Shown: positions 35,688 to 45,045, counted from the stretch's first letter. The stretch is DNA of 64,000 nt from Caballeronia sp. dw_19 (GCF_018449515.1 NZ_JAAVUQ010000022.1:1-64000); one strand, 5' to 3'. Translations and numbers: made by a program. Notes: generated by a model from the sequence alone, not told the origin.

Positions 35688-36895
35688 TGCGCGTTCCTCC
35701 ATTTTTCCGAATAGATTTCATCTATCCAACGACAGTAATCGACAAGAGGCTGTCTAACTCGCTGAAGCGACTTGGACGCGCTATGGGTACTGCTGACGTC
35801 GAACACCGTTGAGAAAGCGAGCGCTCCCGTACTCATTACAGAACTCGCAGGCACCTCAATCGAGTGCAACCAACTCTCATAGGCGCTTTGTGCCCATGCA
35901 CGCACGATGGGTGCTGACGAGGTACGGCCATAATCGACCCTCGAAAGCAGCAGCGAAATAAAGTCGTATTTCTTGTCTGTCTCGTATCTTATAAAGCTCT
36001 TGGACACATCAGAAAACAGGCGCCAGAACGACAACGAGCTAATAAAGTCGAGATTCTCTGGGACCATTGGCATAACCATCGCGTCTGCTGCCAGCAATGC
36101 GTTTAGATTGAGGTACGACAGGGAAGGCGACGTGTCCATGAGAATGTAGTCGTATCGGTTCCGCAAAGGCTCTAGGCCTTGTCGCAGCACAGTCCAGAAC
36201 CGGAATCCGGGTCTCATTTTCTGCATCGCGGGCAGATGGAATTCTGCACCAATCAATTCAGTGTGAGCCGGGATTACATCAAGACCATCCCAGTATGTCG
36301 ACTGAACTCTCGCCTCCAAGCCGCCTTCGATGTCTTGGTCGTAAATGTAAGGCAGAATCGTGTCGTCCGGCGTGACGTCCTTCTCCGCGTATAGGCCACA
36401 AAGCTCAGAAAGCGATGCTTGTGGGTCAAGGTCGATAACCAGCACCTTACGCCCACGCAGTGTCAATCCTTGGGCTAGGCACATGGTCGTAGTCGTCTTT
36501 GCCGACCCGCCCTTTAACTGAGCCGTGATGATGATCTTTCCTTCAGGCTCCCGAGTTCCGGTAACAAGCGGAGTCTGATAAATGTCCGAGACTTTCTGAA
36601 CCCAGACACGCGCTTCCTCTAGAGTGAATATCCGGGTCCGGCCAGTGCCTGCTGCGGTGCCCGACGGTAACTCTCCGTCACTCTTGGTGGCGAGGTATTG
36701 AACCTGAGAGTGGGCGATATTGCACATCTCGGCAATCTCCCCTGTTTTGAAGACAGGCGCAGCCTTTCTTGGCCGTGGAGCGAGAATAGTGTCACGTAGT
36801 TCATCTGTGAAAATCGAGACCCTTTCAGCGAACTGACTAATCTGCTCAAGGTGAACAGTTCGATCTACAGCAGGAAGTTGGCTTGTTTTCACCAT
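35684..36895 (-). CDS. parA: ParA partition ATPase with N-terminal HTH (type Ia)
   Basis: ParA moves ParB-parS complexes over the nucleoid and, in type Ia systems, represses its own operon. The 403-residue protein has an N-terminal winged-helix/MerR-like region (FKTGEIAEMCNIAHSQVQYL, TRIFTLEEARVWVQKV) and the ATPase domain with the deviant Walker A KGGSAKTTTT, Walker A' VLVIDLDPQASLSEL and Walker B YDYILMDTSPSLSYLNL. ATG 36895 was preferred over TTG 36910. An 11-bp inverted repeat overlaps this start codon and probably is the autoregulatory operator. parA-parB is divergent from the replication gene across the iteron region. Confidence 0.95.
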   Translation of the reverse strand: MVKTSQLPAVDRTVHLEQISQFAERVSIFTDELRDTILAPRPRKAAPVFKTGEIAEMCNIAHSQVQYLATKSDGELPSGTAAGTGRTRIFTLEEARVWVQKVSDIYQTPLVTGTREPEGKIIITAQLKGGSAKTTTTMCLAQGLTLRGRKVLVIDLDPQASLSELCGLYAEKDVTPDDTILPYIYDQDIEGGLEARVQSTYWDGLDVIPAHTELIGAEFHLPAMQKMRPGFRFWTVLRQGLEPLRNRYDYILMDTSPSLSYLNLNALLAADAMVMPMVPENLDFISSLSFWRLFSDVSKSFIRYETDKKYDFISLLLSRVDYGRTSSAPIVRAWAQSAYESWLHSIEVPASSVMSTGALAFSTVFDVSSTHSASKSLQRVRQPLVDYCRWIDEIYSEKWRNAQ

Positions 36896-36933
36896 TCTGA
36901 GGTTTTCCAAAAAATTTCAATTAACCTCAGAAT
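36894..36933. promoter_or_regulatory. Candidate parAB operator (11-bp inverted repeat)
   Basis: ATTCTGAGGTT at 36894-36904 and its exact complement AACCTCAGAAT at 36923-36933 are separated by 18 AT-rich bases. One arm overlaps the parA start codon. This fits binding by the HTH domain of type Ia ParA, which represses parAB. Confidence 0.65.
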
Positions 36934-37150
36934 ACATGAATTACTTGGAAATTGCGCTATAAATCGCTGTTTACCATAGAGATTTCCTGTGGAAACCTCT
37001 CTCCACTCTTGTTCACGACCTCAAAGGACGCATTTGCGAAGCGTGCAGCTATCCATGTCCTCCTTGAACCATTGTAATTAGATTGTCTTGTCGGCTGCGT
37101 GCTGTCAGACCGTTCTCTTCCTTAACTACTTTCACTACTACCGGACTTTC

Positions 37151-37900
37151 AAGGTGAGGTCCATTGTGCTGTTATTACTCTTGCGTCGTTCGACCTTGTC
37201 CGAGATGCACAATGGACCTCACCTTCGTATTCAAGGTTCAAGAAAGACCCGCAAAAAACTGATGCAAGAAGGCACAAACACAATTCAGCACAATCAATCT
37301 CACCTTCGATCCCGCGGTTTGGACCCTCAAAATATGTTTTCCAGAAAAACCTCCGCGAACAACACCCAGCGTCGACGCGATGCACAATCAACCGCACCTT
37401 GAATTCATGCACGCAGATTTCGGCACCTGTCTCACTTCTGGCCCCTGCCCAATTAACCCCACCGCCGACAGGAACTCAGATGTACGCTTATTGATGACCG
37501 GTTGGTCTTGTTTTTTTAAAGAATTAAACCAACTCACATACCAACAGACACCTCCGACATTCTTTAGTTTCAAGCACTTAGCCGTGGAAAAGTGAGGTTC
37601 CTTGTGCTGGAGGTGAGGTTTGCTGTGCACCAAGGTGAGTTTCGTTGTGCGGTGAAGGTGAGGTTTGTTCCACACCAAGGTGAGATTGGATGTGCGAGAA
37701 AAAAACTGCTTTGGCAAAGGTGAGGTTGGGTGTGCATCGCCAGGAATGCGCCGCTGCCGGCGGCATGAGATAAGGCGCTATCGTTCCGCGCAGGTTCAAC
37801 GTGGTGAGGTTGATTGTGCCTAGGTGAGGTTGATTGGGCGTAAGCGGCGAGGTAGCGCAACCAACCTCATATCACGGGTGGAGGGTGAGGTTGTATGTGT
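37151..37900. repeat. Iteron array and putative plasmid origin (about 13 copies)
   Basis: A 17-19-bp motif with consensus GGTGAGGTTNNTTGTGC occurs in two groups. Group A has one direct copy at 37151-37169 and three inverted copies at 37207-37225, 37288-37306 and 37382-37400. Group B has nine direct copies starting at 37590, 37611, 37632, 37655, 37677, 37717, 37801, 37821 and 37882, five of them at 21-23-bp spacing, which places them on one face of the helix. The last copy touches the promoter of the initiator gene. Iterons next to a Rep_3-type gene define an initiator-bound origin. I saw no perfect DnaA box. Confidence 0.9.
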
Positions 37901-37927
37901 TGACAGCTCACCCATGCATGCTACATT
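37900..37927 (+). promoter_or_regulatory. Predicted promoter of the replication initiator gene
   Basis: TTGACA (37900-37905) and TACATT (37922-37927) with a 16-bp spacer form a good sigma-70 promoter 31 bases before the start codon. The last iteron overlaps the -35 box, so binding of the initiator would shut off its own synthesis, the usual copy-control loop of iteron plasmids. Confidence 0.75.
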
Positions 37928-37958
37928 CGCAGCAATTAATTGATCAGCTGATGCGCTT

Positions 37959-39362
37959 ATGGCGGCGAACACTCCTGAAGAAAGCAAATCGAGGGTAACA
38001 CCTCGGCAGATGGCGCTCGCGTTGTTCGAGGACTTGTTCGACCTAGGCATGCCCATCAGCGAAGCCACCCGGGAAATCGGCTATCAGCGCAACAATTTCT
38101 TCACCCAAATCGTCAACATGGGGCTACCGGCGCGCCGATTTCTTGACGCTGCGTATTTCATCGTCGCACAGGAACAGGACGCACAAGATCAGTACGACGT
38201 TGAACTGAACTACTTCAAGTGGCTCATGCGCTATGACAGCCGCAATCTTAAGCACCTGCGAACAATCGCAGAGGAAGCGCAGAACGCGAAAATCCAGGTG
38301 ACAGACACGCCGCTCGATCGTGACCCCAACGAAGACGACCTATGGGTCTCAGTCCAACTCCTGGGGATGGTGGGGTTCCACAGGGGGCGGGTCCGATTCG
38401 ACGTGCATCCTCGATTGGTCCCGCATATCCGTGACCCAAAAAAGTCTCACTGGCTGAGCTTGCGCATTTCGACCGCTTTTACGCGCAGCCTGGCGCGCGC
38501 GATTTATGACCAGATACTGCCGAGTGTCCCCGATGGTCGAACGGAATGGATACCGCTTGAGGACATGCGAAATTGGCCTGGAAAAATGGGCGCAAACGCC
38601 GCCATCTTCAAATATTTCAAACGCGACTGGCTCGAGCCGGCAGTGCGTGAAATCAATGAGGTATCGGACATCGATCTCACGTATGAAACTAGGACCGAGT
38701 CCAGCACATCGAAAAAAATCGACCGCATAAGGTTTCTGCTCAAGCGCAAGGACACCGCCGACGCTGTCTTGGCCAGCTTGGCTGACGCCAGCCACCTGTA
38801 CAAGATTCTCAAGGATGAATTCAACTTGTCGACTAAACAGTTCACTGAGATTTCCGAAAACCGTGAAGTCTGGACCGATACGCACATCCAGCAAGCTGTC
38901 GAATACACTCGCTTCAAGATTAATCGCGGACAGGTAAAAAGGAGTCCAGCTGGCTACTTGATGAGAGCTCTCCGCGATAACTGGAAAATGTCTGAAGCCG
39001 AACGGACGATGGTCGACGTTCAGGCAAGGCTGCTTACCGACGAAAAAAAAACTGAGGTCGCGAAGAATGAAACCCGGAGTTCGGTTGCACGCACTATGGC
39101 GTCGCGCGAAGAAGAGGTCCGTGCACGCATGAATGAAGAATCACTTAAAGGACGTGAACACTTCGACTCTGCGGACTTAAAAACCCGTAAAGAGTTGGTG
39201 CGCTCATGGGTCACGTCGAGCCAAGGCAAACTCATGCTCCGGCGTATGAAACTTGAGGCTTCAGCAGTAACGGAGGAGGACATCCTCGCAAATGCGGACC
39301 TCGTTTGGTATCTGGGACAATTTGTGTTCGGGCGCATGAATTCGTCTCGTACATCGCCTTAA
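37959..39362 (+). CDS. repB: RepB-family (Rep_3) plasmid replication initiator
   Basis: A 467-residue initiator that would bind the iterons upstream and open the origin. The N-terminal region (MALALFEDLFDLGMPISEAT) carries an extra HTH-like part; the central region has two winged-helix-like domains as in Rep_3 proteins: DLWVSVQLLGMVGFHRGRVR, LSLRISTAFTRSLARAIYDQ, WIPLEDMRNWPGKMG, AIFKYFKRDWLEPAVREINE and IDRIRFLLKRK. The C-terminus (INRGQVKRSPAGYLMRALRD) is typical of initiators from Burkholderia secondary replicons and megaplasmids. Length, position and iterons make the assignment secure; the exact incompatibility group is not known. Confidence 0.92.
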   Translation: MAANTPEESKSRVTPRQMALALFEDLFDLGMPISEATREIGYQRNNFFTQIVNMGLPARRFLDAAYFIVAQEQDAQDQYDVELNYFKWLMRYDSRNLKHLRTIAEEAQNAKIQVTDTPLDRDPNEDDLWVSVQLLGMVGFHRGRVRFDVHPRLVPHIRDPKKSHWLSLRISTAFTRSLARAIYDQILPSVPDGRTEWIPLEDMRNWPGKMGANAAIFKYFKRDWLEPAVREINEVSDIDLTYETRTESSTSKKIDRIRFLLKRKDTADAVLASLADASHLYKILKDEFNLSTKQFTEISENREVWTDTHIQQAVEYTRFKINRGQVKRSPAGYLMRALRDNWKMSEAERTMVDVQARLLTDEKKTEVAKNETRSSVARTMASREEEVRARMNEESLKGREHFDSADLKTRKELVRSWVTSSQGKLMLRRMKLEASAVTEEDILANADLVWYLGQFVFGRMNSSRTSP

Positions 39363-39649
39363 TACGCTGGAAATCGAATGTCGCCGAAAGCTAACCTCGA
39401 AATTGGTGCCTCCAATGTTTGGCGGGATGGCATCGTTCACGCCCCGAAGTTTCAGAAGTTCAACTGACAGATTGGGCTTTGTGTCCCGAGGCAAGCTTGT
39501 ATAGCTGCCGCCCGTGTGTATCGTACATAGGAAAGGACTAACTGGCCTGCGAAGCTGGGCGAAGGCGGGTCGGTGAGAGCGGAGGATGCTCGTTGATCTG
39601 GAGTTGCAATGGCGTACGCATACACCTTCTGATACTGCCAGGCGAACAA

Positions 39650-40425
39650 CTAATCTACGTGTTCGGTGCTGGCTTCCAGGCCTTGTTCAACGACGGAGCG
39701 GACTACCCCGGCGAACTCGTCGGGTGCTTCGACGCCCGACGTATGGCTCGTATCAAGCACCACAAGTCTTGAGCCCGGAATACCGTTGTTCAGGCTTTGT
39801 GCATGATACAAAAGTGCGAGCCGGGTCGCGACTTCCATGAACCACCGCGGTGGGAAGGGATGATAGTTCGCTGAGCATGCTTATGAGGTCGGTCTGTTGC
39901 AAACTGCGCAAGCTCTCGGTGGTTGCCTTAGCAGTAGGGCGACGTGGATACGTCATAAACGAGTCCACAAGCTCGGCGGGGCAGACGCTTCCAAGCGAAC
40001 GTTCAGTCATGGCTTTCCACAGCGGCGGCCCCCATATCTGAAGGACGTGCTCGATGACTGATTCGACGTCGCCATGTCCCTTTGTATTCGCTCCGCTATT
40101 GCTCAGCACGAGACCAGCCACGTTGCTCTTCGTCGAGCGTAAATCGATTGCAGTGGCGAGCGCCGCGATCGGTGTGCCTACTGAATGTCCTATCAACACG
40201 GTTGGCTCGAGCTCTCTTAGTAGAATGGCTACACGCGCTGCAACCGAGTCAAGGTCGTGTGGGCCGGCACCCATCGAGCCAGCCCACGCCAATTGCGCGA
40301 AGTTTAACGATTCTTGTGACGGGCGCGATGGCGTTTGGCGGAATGGGGGTGCCTGGCAAGAAGACGAGGGTCGGTCGATTTTTGGGTCCGTGACCGAGAT
40401 GGAACGTGGCTAAAGCCTGTGTCAT
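39650..40425 (-). pseudogene. Alpha/beta hydrolase, twice frameshifted
   Basis: Three consecutive frames rebuild an alpha/beta-fold hydrolase of about 255 residues. The first, from ATG 40425, reads MTQALATFHLGHGPKNRP and TLVFLPGTPIPPNAIAPVTR; the second has MGAGPHDLDSVAARVAILLR, the nucleophile elbow VLIGHSVGTPIAAL and LPTAVVHGSRDPART (acid region); the third ends with NNGIPGSRLVVLDTSHTSGV, which should hold the catalytic His. Frame changes lie near 40300 and 39815. No functional enzyme is expected. No neighbours hint at a substrate. Confidence 0.75.
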
Positions 40426-41208
40426 TTATCTACGTCTTTTTTGTTGTTCGACGGGAGCGGTGCAGTACTTTCACGATGCGCTTTCAGGCGGCTCAGTGGT
40501 TTCCAAAATGATGCGTCGAATGCTTTATCGAAGCGCTGAGGTTGCCACGCGGACAATCAGCATTTCAGTTGGCGACCGCCTCATTGAGACAGTCATTTGG
40601 CCCTTTTTATTCGACAAGTTGGCATCCGTATGAATGAACTTGACCGCCATCGTTCCAGCGGCGGCAGCGCCGAGTCACGGGCTTCGCGCTATCTGCTGCA
40701 CTTCTGATCTGACGAATCGTCGTGCGATGTTGAGCCGCCCAGTCTATCGCTGCGATGAAACGCGTTAGTGATCGTTCCCCAGCCGAATAAACGCTAGATC
40801 TTGGCTAGTGTCTTTCGGCGGTTTATTGTAAAAGTGGATATATGGAAATTCGTGAAATGAGCCTCTCGCCCAACGCGCGTGTTGACCTGCTGTGCTATCT
40901 CGTCGCTACGGCGGCGACTTACGCGCTGACCAGCGACTGGCGAGCGGGCCACGTGGTGAACTCCTGCCGGTCGTGACTTTCGCGCAACTGGTTGAGTCTG
41001 TCGTGGCCGGACCGAATTTGCCTTGGGGCAGTTAGCGTTGCAAATTGCGAGGCGCGATCTGCGCGGCGTGGGCATTGCGTTAAAACAAGGACGTTCAGGG
41101 TCTCTTCATGGGCGACATGAAGTTGAACCCAGCCAGTATGGTCGTACAGCGCATGCTTCAGGTATGTCGCCATGCGTTAGAGGAACATCGGTTCACATGA
41201 GGATGGCA
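40426..41208. other. Region without a recognisable gene
   Basis: Only short frames of low plausibility are visible (for example a small plus-strand frame from about 40842). Several look like decayed coding sequence. Confidence 0.4.
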
Positions 41209-41478
41209 ATGAACGCAACCAGTTTCGTTGAGCCCACTGTGGTAGGAGGCGGACTCGCGGTCGCCTTCGAACTCCTCGCCGCGGGTCGTGTTGTGAAATG
41301 CACGGTTTCGCGCGAATCGCTGCAACACTACTTTTGGCTTCAGCCTGATGCGGACGATGCACGCGTGCTCAAGATTTTCAATGACGGACGTCGGCGAATC
41401 GTTGCCGTCGCCGAACGCAAGGCGCGTCGACTCGCGGCTGCTTCTGTCCACCTAGAGGCGGCCGACTTTCAGCCGTAG
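41209..41478 (+). CDS. DUF1488-family protein
   Basis: An 89-residue protein with the DUF1488 layout: a strand pair GGGLAVAFELLAAGRVVKCT, VSRESLQHYFWLQPDADDAR, then VLKIFNDGRRRIVAVAERKA. The family is common in Burkholderia and other proteobacteria and has no known function. ATG 41209 was chosen because GAGG lies at proper distance; ATG 41197 is also possible. It is followed after 41 bases by a further small gene on the same strand. Confidence 0.75.
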   Translation: MNATSFVEPTVVGGGLAVAFELLAAGRVVKCTVSRESLQHYFWLQPDADDARVLKIFNDGRRRIVAVAERKARRLAAASVHLEAADFQP

Positions 41479-41519
41479 GCGAGACGGTAATTCGCGGCAA
41501 CGCAATCCACAATGCAAAC

Positions 41520-41744
41520 ATGAAAGCTGAGAATTCAAATCCTCGCGAAGCAGCGGCGCTCGCAAGAGTGGCCGAGGCCGCCCGCGAAGTGCAAGCCGCG
41601 TCTGCTGCGATAGAGGTGCACTTCACCGCCGTAGGAGAGCGACAAGCTTCCACCCTGGAGCTTGCACGTCTAACTGCCGCAGTCCAGGAGCTCGAAGATG
41701 CTCGGTTAGCCTTGGCGGTCGTCATCGACGACGGCAATGGGTGA
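41520..41744 (+). CDS. Small Ala/Glu-rich helical hypothetical protein
   Basis: A 74-residue protein, almost entirely predicted helix (REAAALARVAEAAREVQAAS, LELARLTAAVQELEDARLAL) with heptad-like spacing that suggests a short coiled coil. It carries no signal peptide or known motif. Codon use resembles the neighbouring real genes and the start is the only ATG, but function is unknown. Confidence 0.5.
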   Translation: MKAENSNPREAAALARVAEAAREVQAASAAIEVHFTAVGERQASTLELARLTAAVQELEDARLALAVVIDDGNG

Positions 41745-42804
41745 GGACGAGCGAGAGAATCCGTTGTCTGCCGATAGGTATGCGAAACGAATGCTGCCAT
41801 GGACGCTCGGGTTTGACGGGCCCTGCTTTGACAACTGAAGGAACGCCTCCCTCGCAAGGTCTGGACACTTGCGACCCCGATGGGGAGGAAAGATCGGCTA
41901 CAATTCATCGGCTCGTTTTTACTCACTGAGTCGAAGCCTGTCTCGTTCGTACCCAAGAGGAAGTACAACCTGTTCTACGATGCCGCGATCGCCCCAATCA
42001 GTCCTCTATACGAACTCGGGCAGCCCTGAAAAAATTGATGAGGTGAGCGGCTATTTCAATCGCGGATTCAACGCGACGGGCAAATCCGGTTTGCATGGGG
42101 AGAAGAGGGCATCCGGGAAATGGAAGCGGATGCCGTCCGCGGTTTCGAAAAGCTAGTGCAAGACTACGCCACAGTCCAGTTATTGGATGGACTGCGCAGG
42201 ACGCGCTAAGCGCAGATGTGATGTACAGAGACAGGAGCTAGACTCCGCTCTGCCTCGTCGAGCCGACACGTCTGATCGGGCGTCCTGGCCAGGCGATTCC
42301 CGCGCTAGACGAAGTCCGATGCGACGCGTTTCACACTGCAGCAAAATCGTCGTGCGTGCCACCACAGGTCGCGCTTGCGAGATCGAGTAGGTGCCGGAAA
42401 CTGGGCGTGCAACGCTAGGACCAACGCACGCAAAGGGCGGTGACTTCGCAATCAAGTTGGCGCGGTCGATCAACCTGTCAATGCCATCGCCCTCATCGCA
42501 CGCCCGTGCTTGTCAGTCTCAAAAGCCTGCATTGGGTATCCGAGTTGGACCATCGCCCGAGCAGGTGCCTCCGTGCCAACCATAGACGAAAAAAAGCCCG
42601 CTCATGATGGCGGGCACAATCCATATCAGTGGAGACATGGAGGAGACAGACTAAGCGTAAACACCTATTAGATACTGCGCAACCGAATTTTGCTGCTTGC
42701 AAAACACTTAGTTAGGTCTCGTCCGGCGATGAGCCGTGACGTACTCCGTACGGGAAAAATGTCGCAAAAGGAGCTTGGCTGCTGGACGACTATCGTTTTG
42801 GTAT
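41745..42804. other. Region without a recognisable gene, containing a terminator-like hairpin
   Basis: No convincing coding sequence is visible on either strand. A GC-rich hairpin lies at 42596-42615. The end of the region holds the operator and promoter of the Xre-RES pair. Confidence 0.4.
42588..42615 (-). terminator. Terminator-like hairpin reading leftward
   Basis: GCCCGC/GCGGGC arms around eight bases, followed on the minus strand by a run of eight T residues. The arms are the same six bases as in the terminator after parB, so the two may derive from a shared module. No minus-strand gene upstream is obvious. Confidence 0.55.
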
Positions 42805-42832
42805 CATTTGATCTATGATGACAGATCAAATG
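42805..42832. promoter_or_regulatory. Palindromic operator of the Xre-RES pair
   Basis: CATTTGATCT and AGATCAAATG form perfect 10-bp arms around an 8-bp centre, ending 18 bases before the antitoxin start. Xre-type antitoxins bind such palindromes to autorepress. Confidence 0.75.
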
Positions 42833-42850
42833 GTCTATTGAGGATATTCT

Positions 42851-43279
42851 GTGATTCTCGTCTCGCCGGAAAAGATCGCCGCCGTGATGGCGCTCACTCC
42901 AGTGCCGCACTCGGTAGCGGAACTCGACGATCGGGTTCGCGAGGGCTTGCCTAAATCGGCGCTGCGGGAAGGGGTTGAGCACGCGACGCGCAGTCCTGAA
43001 GAACGCAAGGCGTTACTCGCGCGTATCGTGCCAGAAGCCACGTTTAAGCGTCGACGCGAGCGGCTGAGTCCAGACGAGTCGGAGAAGACTGAGCGGCTCG
43101 CACGTATCTTTGCGACAGCCAACTACGTATGGGACGACGAAGACGACGCTCGCGCGTTTTTGAACACGACGCATCCATTGCTCGATGGTCGTACGCCACT
43201 CGACGTAGCGATGACGGAGCTTGGCGCGCGACGGGTCGAAGAGCTGCTTTGGAAATTGTTCTATGGGGTGCCGGCGTGA
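42851..43279 (+). CDS. Xre/MbcA/ParS-type antitoxin
   Basis: A 142-residue antitoxin of the RES-Xre systems. The N-terminal part should hold a DNA-binding domain (VSPEKIAAVMALTPVPHSV, GVEHATRSPEERKALLARIV); the C-terminal toxin-binding domain is well conserved: LSPDESEKTERLARIFATAN, DDEDDARAFLNTTHPLLDGR and TPLDVAMTELGARRVEELLW. The start is a GTG at 42851 preceded by GAGGA. The toxin gene follows after 34 bases in the same direction. A perfect palindrome upstream supports autorepression. Confidence 0.9.
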   Translation: MILVSPEKIAAVMALTPVPHSVAELDDRVREGLPKSALREGVEHATRSPEERKALLARIVPEATFKRRRERLSPDESEKTERLARIFATANYVWDDEDDARAFLNTTHPLLDGRTPLDVAMTELGARRVEELLWKLFYGVPA

Positions 43280-43313
43280 TCTCTCGTAGTACAGCAGTTG
43301 AGGCGCTGGCCTG

Positions 43314-43775
43314 ATGCAGATTTATAGAATTGCGGACAGCCGGCATCCGGTGTGGAGCGGCACCGGGGCGGTGCTAGTCGGGGGCCGTTTTAATAGTCCC
43401 GGTCGTCCTGTGATCTATGGTGGCCTGAGCTTTGCAGGCGCCATGCTCGAAGTGCTGGTGCACGCTCGTATTGGCAAGGTGCCGCGTCATCACGTGTGGG
43501 TGCAAGCTGAGGTTCCCAAATCCGTTTTGATCGAGCGGATTGAGGTGGACGATCTGCTCAGGGGCTGGGATGGGCCGGACTCGAAGATCGCCCGAGCAGT
43601 AGGTGATCGCTGGATCGAGGAGGGTAGAACTGCGGTGTTGATTGTTCCATCAGTGGTCGCGCGCGCTGAATTCAATGCACTGGTCAATCCGGCGCATCCT
43701 GATGCGAAGAACTTGTCGATCACAGAGCCTCAACCAGTGGTGTGGGATGAGCGTCTTTTTACGAAACCTCGATGA
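43314..43775 (+). CDS. RES-domain toxin
   Basis: RES toxins degrade NAD+ and stop growth when the antitoxin is lost. The 153-residue protein shows the family pattern: IYRIADSRHPVWSGTGAVLV, GGRFNSPGRPVIYGGLSFAG (Arg and Tyr of the active site), AMLEVLVHARIGKVPRHHVW and the conserved Ser/Asn region VPSVVARAEFNALVNPAHPD with LSITEPQPVVWDERLF. Length and order fit a complete module, likely a stabiliser for the plasmid. Confidence 0.92.
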   Translation: MQIYRIADSRHPVWSGTGAVLVGGRFNSPGRPVIYGGLSFAGAMLEVLVHARIGKVPRHHVWVQAEVPKSVLIERIEVDDLLRGWDGPDSKIARAVGDRWIEEGRTAVLIVPSVVARAEFNALVNPAHPDAKNLSITEPQPVVWDERLFTKPR

Positions 43776-44073
43776 CTTCCATTATTGTCGACGGGGCGTG
43801 TGAGCCGCCACAATTAAACGATCTTCGGAGGAGCCGACGGAACCACGTGGACTGTGAGCGTGCCGGTGCGCCGCACCCGCGGAGTCCGATCACAGCAGGT
43901 CCAGTAGCTCGATGCGCAACCCTTCGTGACATTTATCCAATCCGCCGACAATGCATTGGCAAAGAGTAAAGCGCCAGGCGCTAATTGAATATCTCCCCGT
44001 GCGATCCATGCCCCGCGCAAACTTGGGCTAGATGCATAAACGTGGTAATCGGCAGGTGATAAGCCTCACGCAT

Positions 44074-45045
44074 TCATGGCTGACTTGTATGGCCTCTACG
44101 GGCATCGGCGAAGAGGGCGCTAGTAGAAGGGCGCCGCACGATAACTTCTAAGAATCTCTTAATCTCAGCCCGGGCAGCAATCAGTAAATCGATTCGATCG
44201 GAGCTAACGCGCAAAGATCGCCCATCGGGTCCAACGGTCAACGTCACGAAGCTATTATCTACACGTTCCCTTCGACCGCTAGCTATGGCATCAACACGCT
44301 CATTCGCATTCAGACCTTCGCATTTTTCGTAAACAGATCTAGCATTTTGGCCAAGCTTCGACGGGCCAAGCGCTGCTTTAAGGGAAAGCAGTTTTTTCCC
44401 AATCTCGAAGGTCAGCGGCGCTAGTTCGCCAAACAGGTCGATGACCTCCTCGGGTAAGGCTGCAATTCTTAACGCCAGGCTGACTCGAGAGGCAGAGTGG
44501 TTCAAATACTTTGCAGCTCCAGTCCCGGACGTCCAGTGGCCGGCTTTAACTCCCGAGTAATAATTTGCGGCAACAACCAAAGGTAACGACTCCCCGTCGC
44601 GGCGCCTACTCGACAAGTTTTCCAATTCATTCGCGAGACTATCGAAGTGCGCGAGTTCGCCGTTGGCCAGTACCGCCAAGACACGTTTAACCGGCAGCTT
44701 ATTGGGCAGCGCAAATAGGGCACCTGCATGTAAGCACATTGCATCTAACCCGACCTCGCGGCGGATAGTCACGAGTTTTTCAGCTACCCCAAAGCCTATT
44801 ACTTCGCGTGCTTCAAAGGCGTCGAGAATCACGTCAGGAAGCCGCGCTATGGCAAGCGCTTTAGACACTTCTCCTTGCGTTACCTTTAGGAATGGAGCCG
44901 CCTCCGCCTGCGTCGCCCAAAACCCATGGCAGACGCCAGATTGGTATCGTGCGGCAATACTCAGGGGACTGCGGTCCGGAGTTTCGTCCGTCGTAGCCTT
45001 CTGGCCTGCAGTGCACCCTACGTCCGTGTGTCCGGCAAATTTCAT
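44074..45045 (-). CDS. Tandem ParB-like HTH DNA-binding protein
   Basis: A 323-residue protein with two copies of a KorB/ParB-like helix-turn-helix segment: GFWATQAEAAPFLKVTQGEV plus SKALAIARLPDVILDAFEAR, and GHWTSGTGAAKYLNHSASRV plus SLALRIAALPEEVIDLFGEL. Each is preceded by a similar stretch (LSIAARYQSGV, LVVAANYYSGV), so an internal duplication of roughly 135 residues is evident. There is no ParB nuclease-like domain. The start MKFAGHTDVG at 45045 lies behind GAGG. It lies divergent from the secretion operon and could be a repressor of it, or a second partition-type adaptor; both are inference. Confidence 0.8.
   Translation of the reverse strand: MKFAGHTDVGCTAGQKATTDETPDRSPLSIAARYQSGVCHGFWATQAEAAPFLKVTQGEVSKALAIARLPDVILDAFEAREVIGFGVAEKLVTIRREVGLDAMCLHAGALFALPNKLPVKRVLAVLANGELAHFDSLANELENLSSRRRDGESLPLVVAANYYSGVKAGHWTSGTGAAKYLNHSASRVSLALRIAALPEEVIDLFGELAPLTFEIGKKLLSLKAALGPSKLGQNARSVYEKCEGLNANERVDAIASGRRERVDNSFVTLTVGPDGRSLRVSSDRIDLLIAARAEIKRFLEVIVRRPSTSALFADARRGHTSQP

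Noticed and set aside
37151-37900. Repeat array considered as CRISPR
   Set aside because: Repeats vary, spacing is irregular, orientation mixed and no cas genes; they fit iterons beside a Rep gene.
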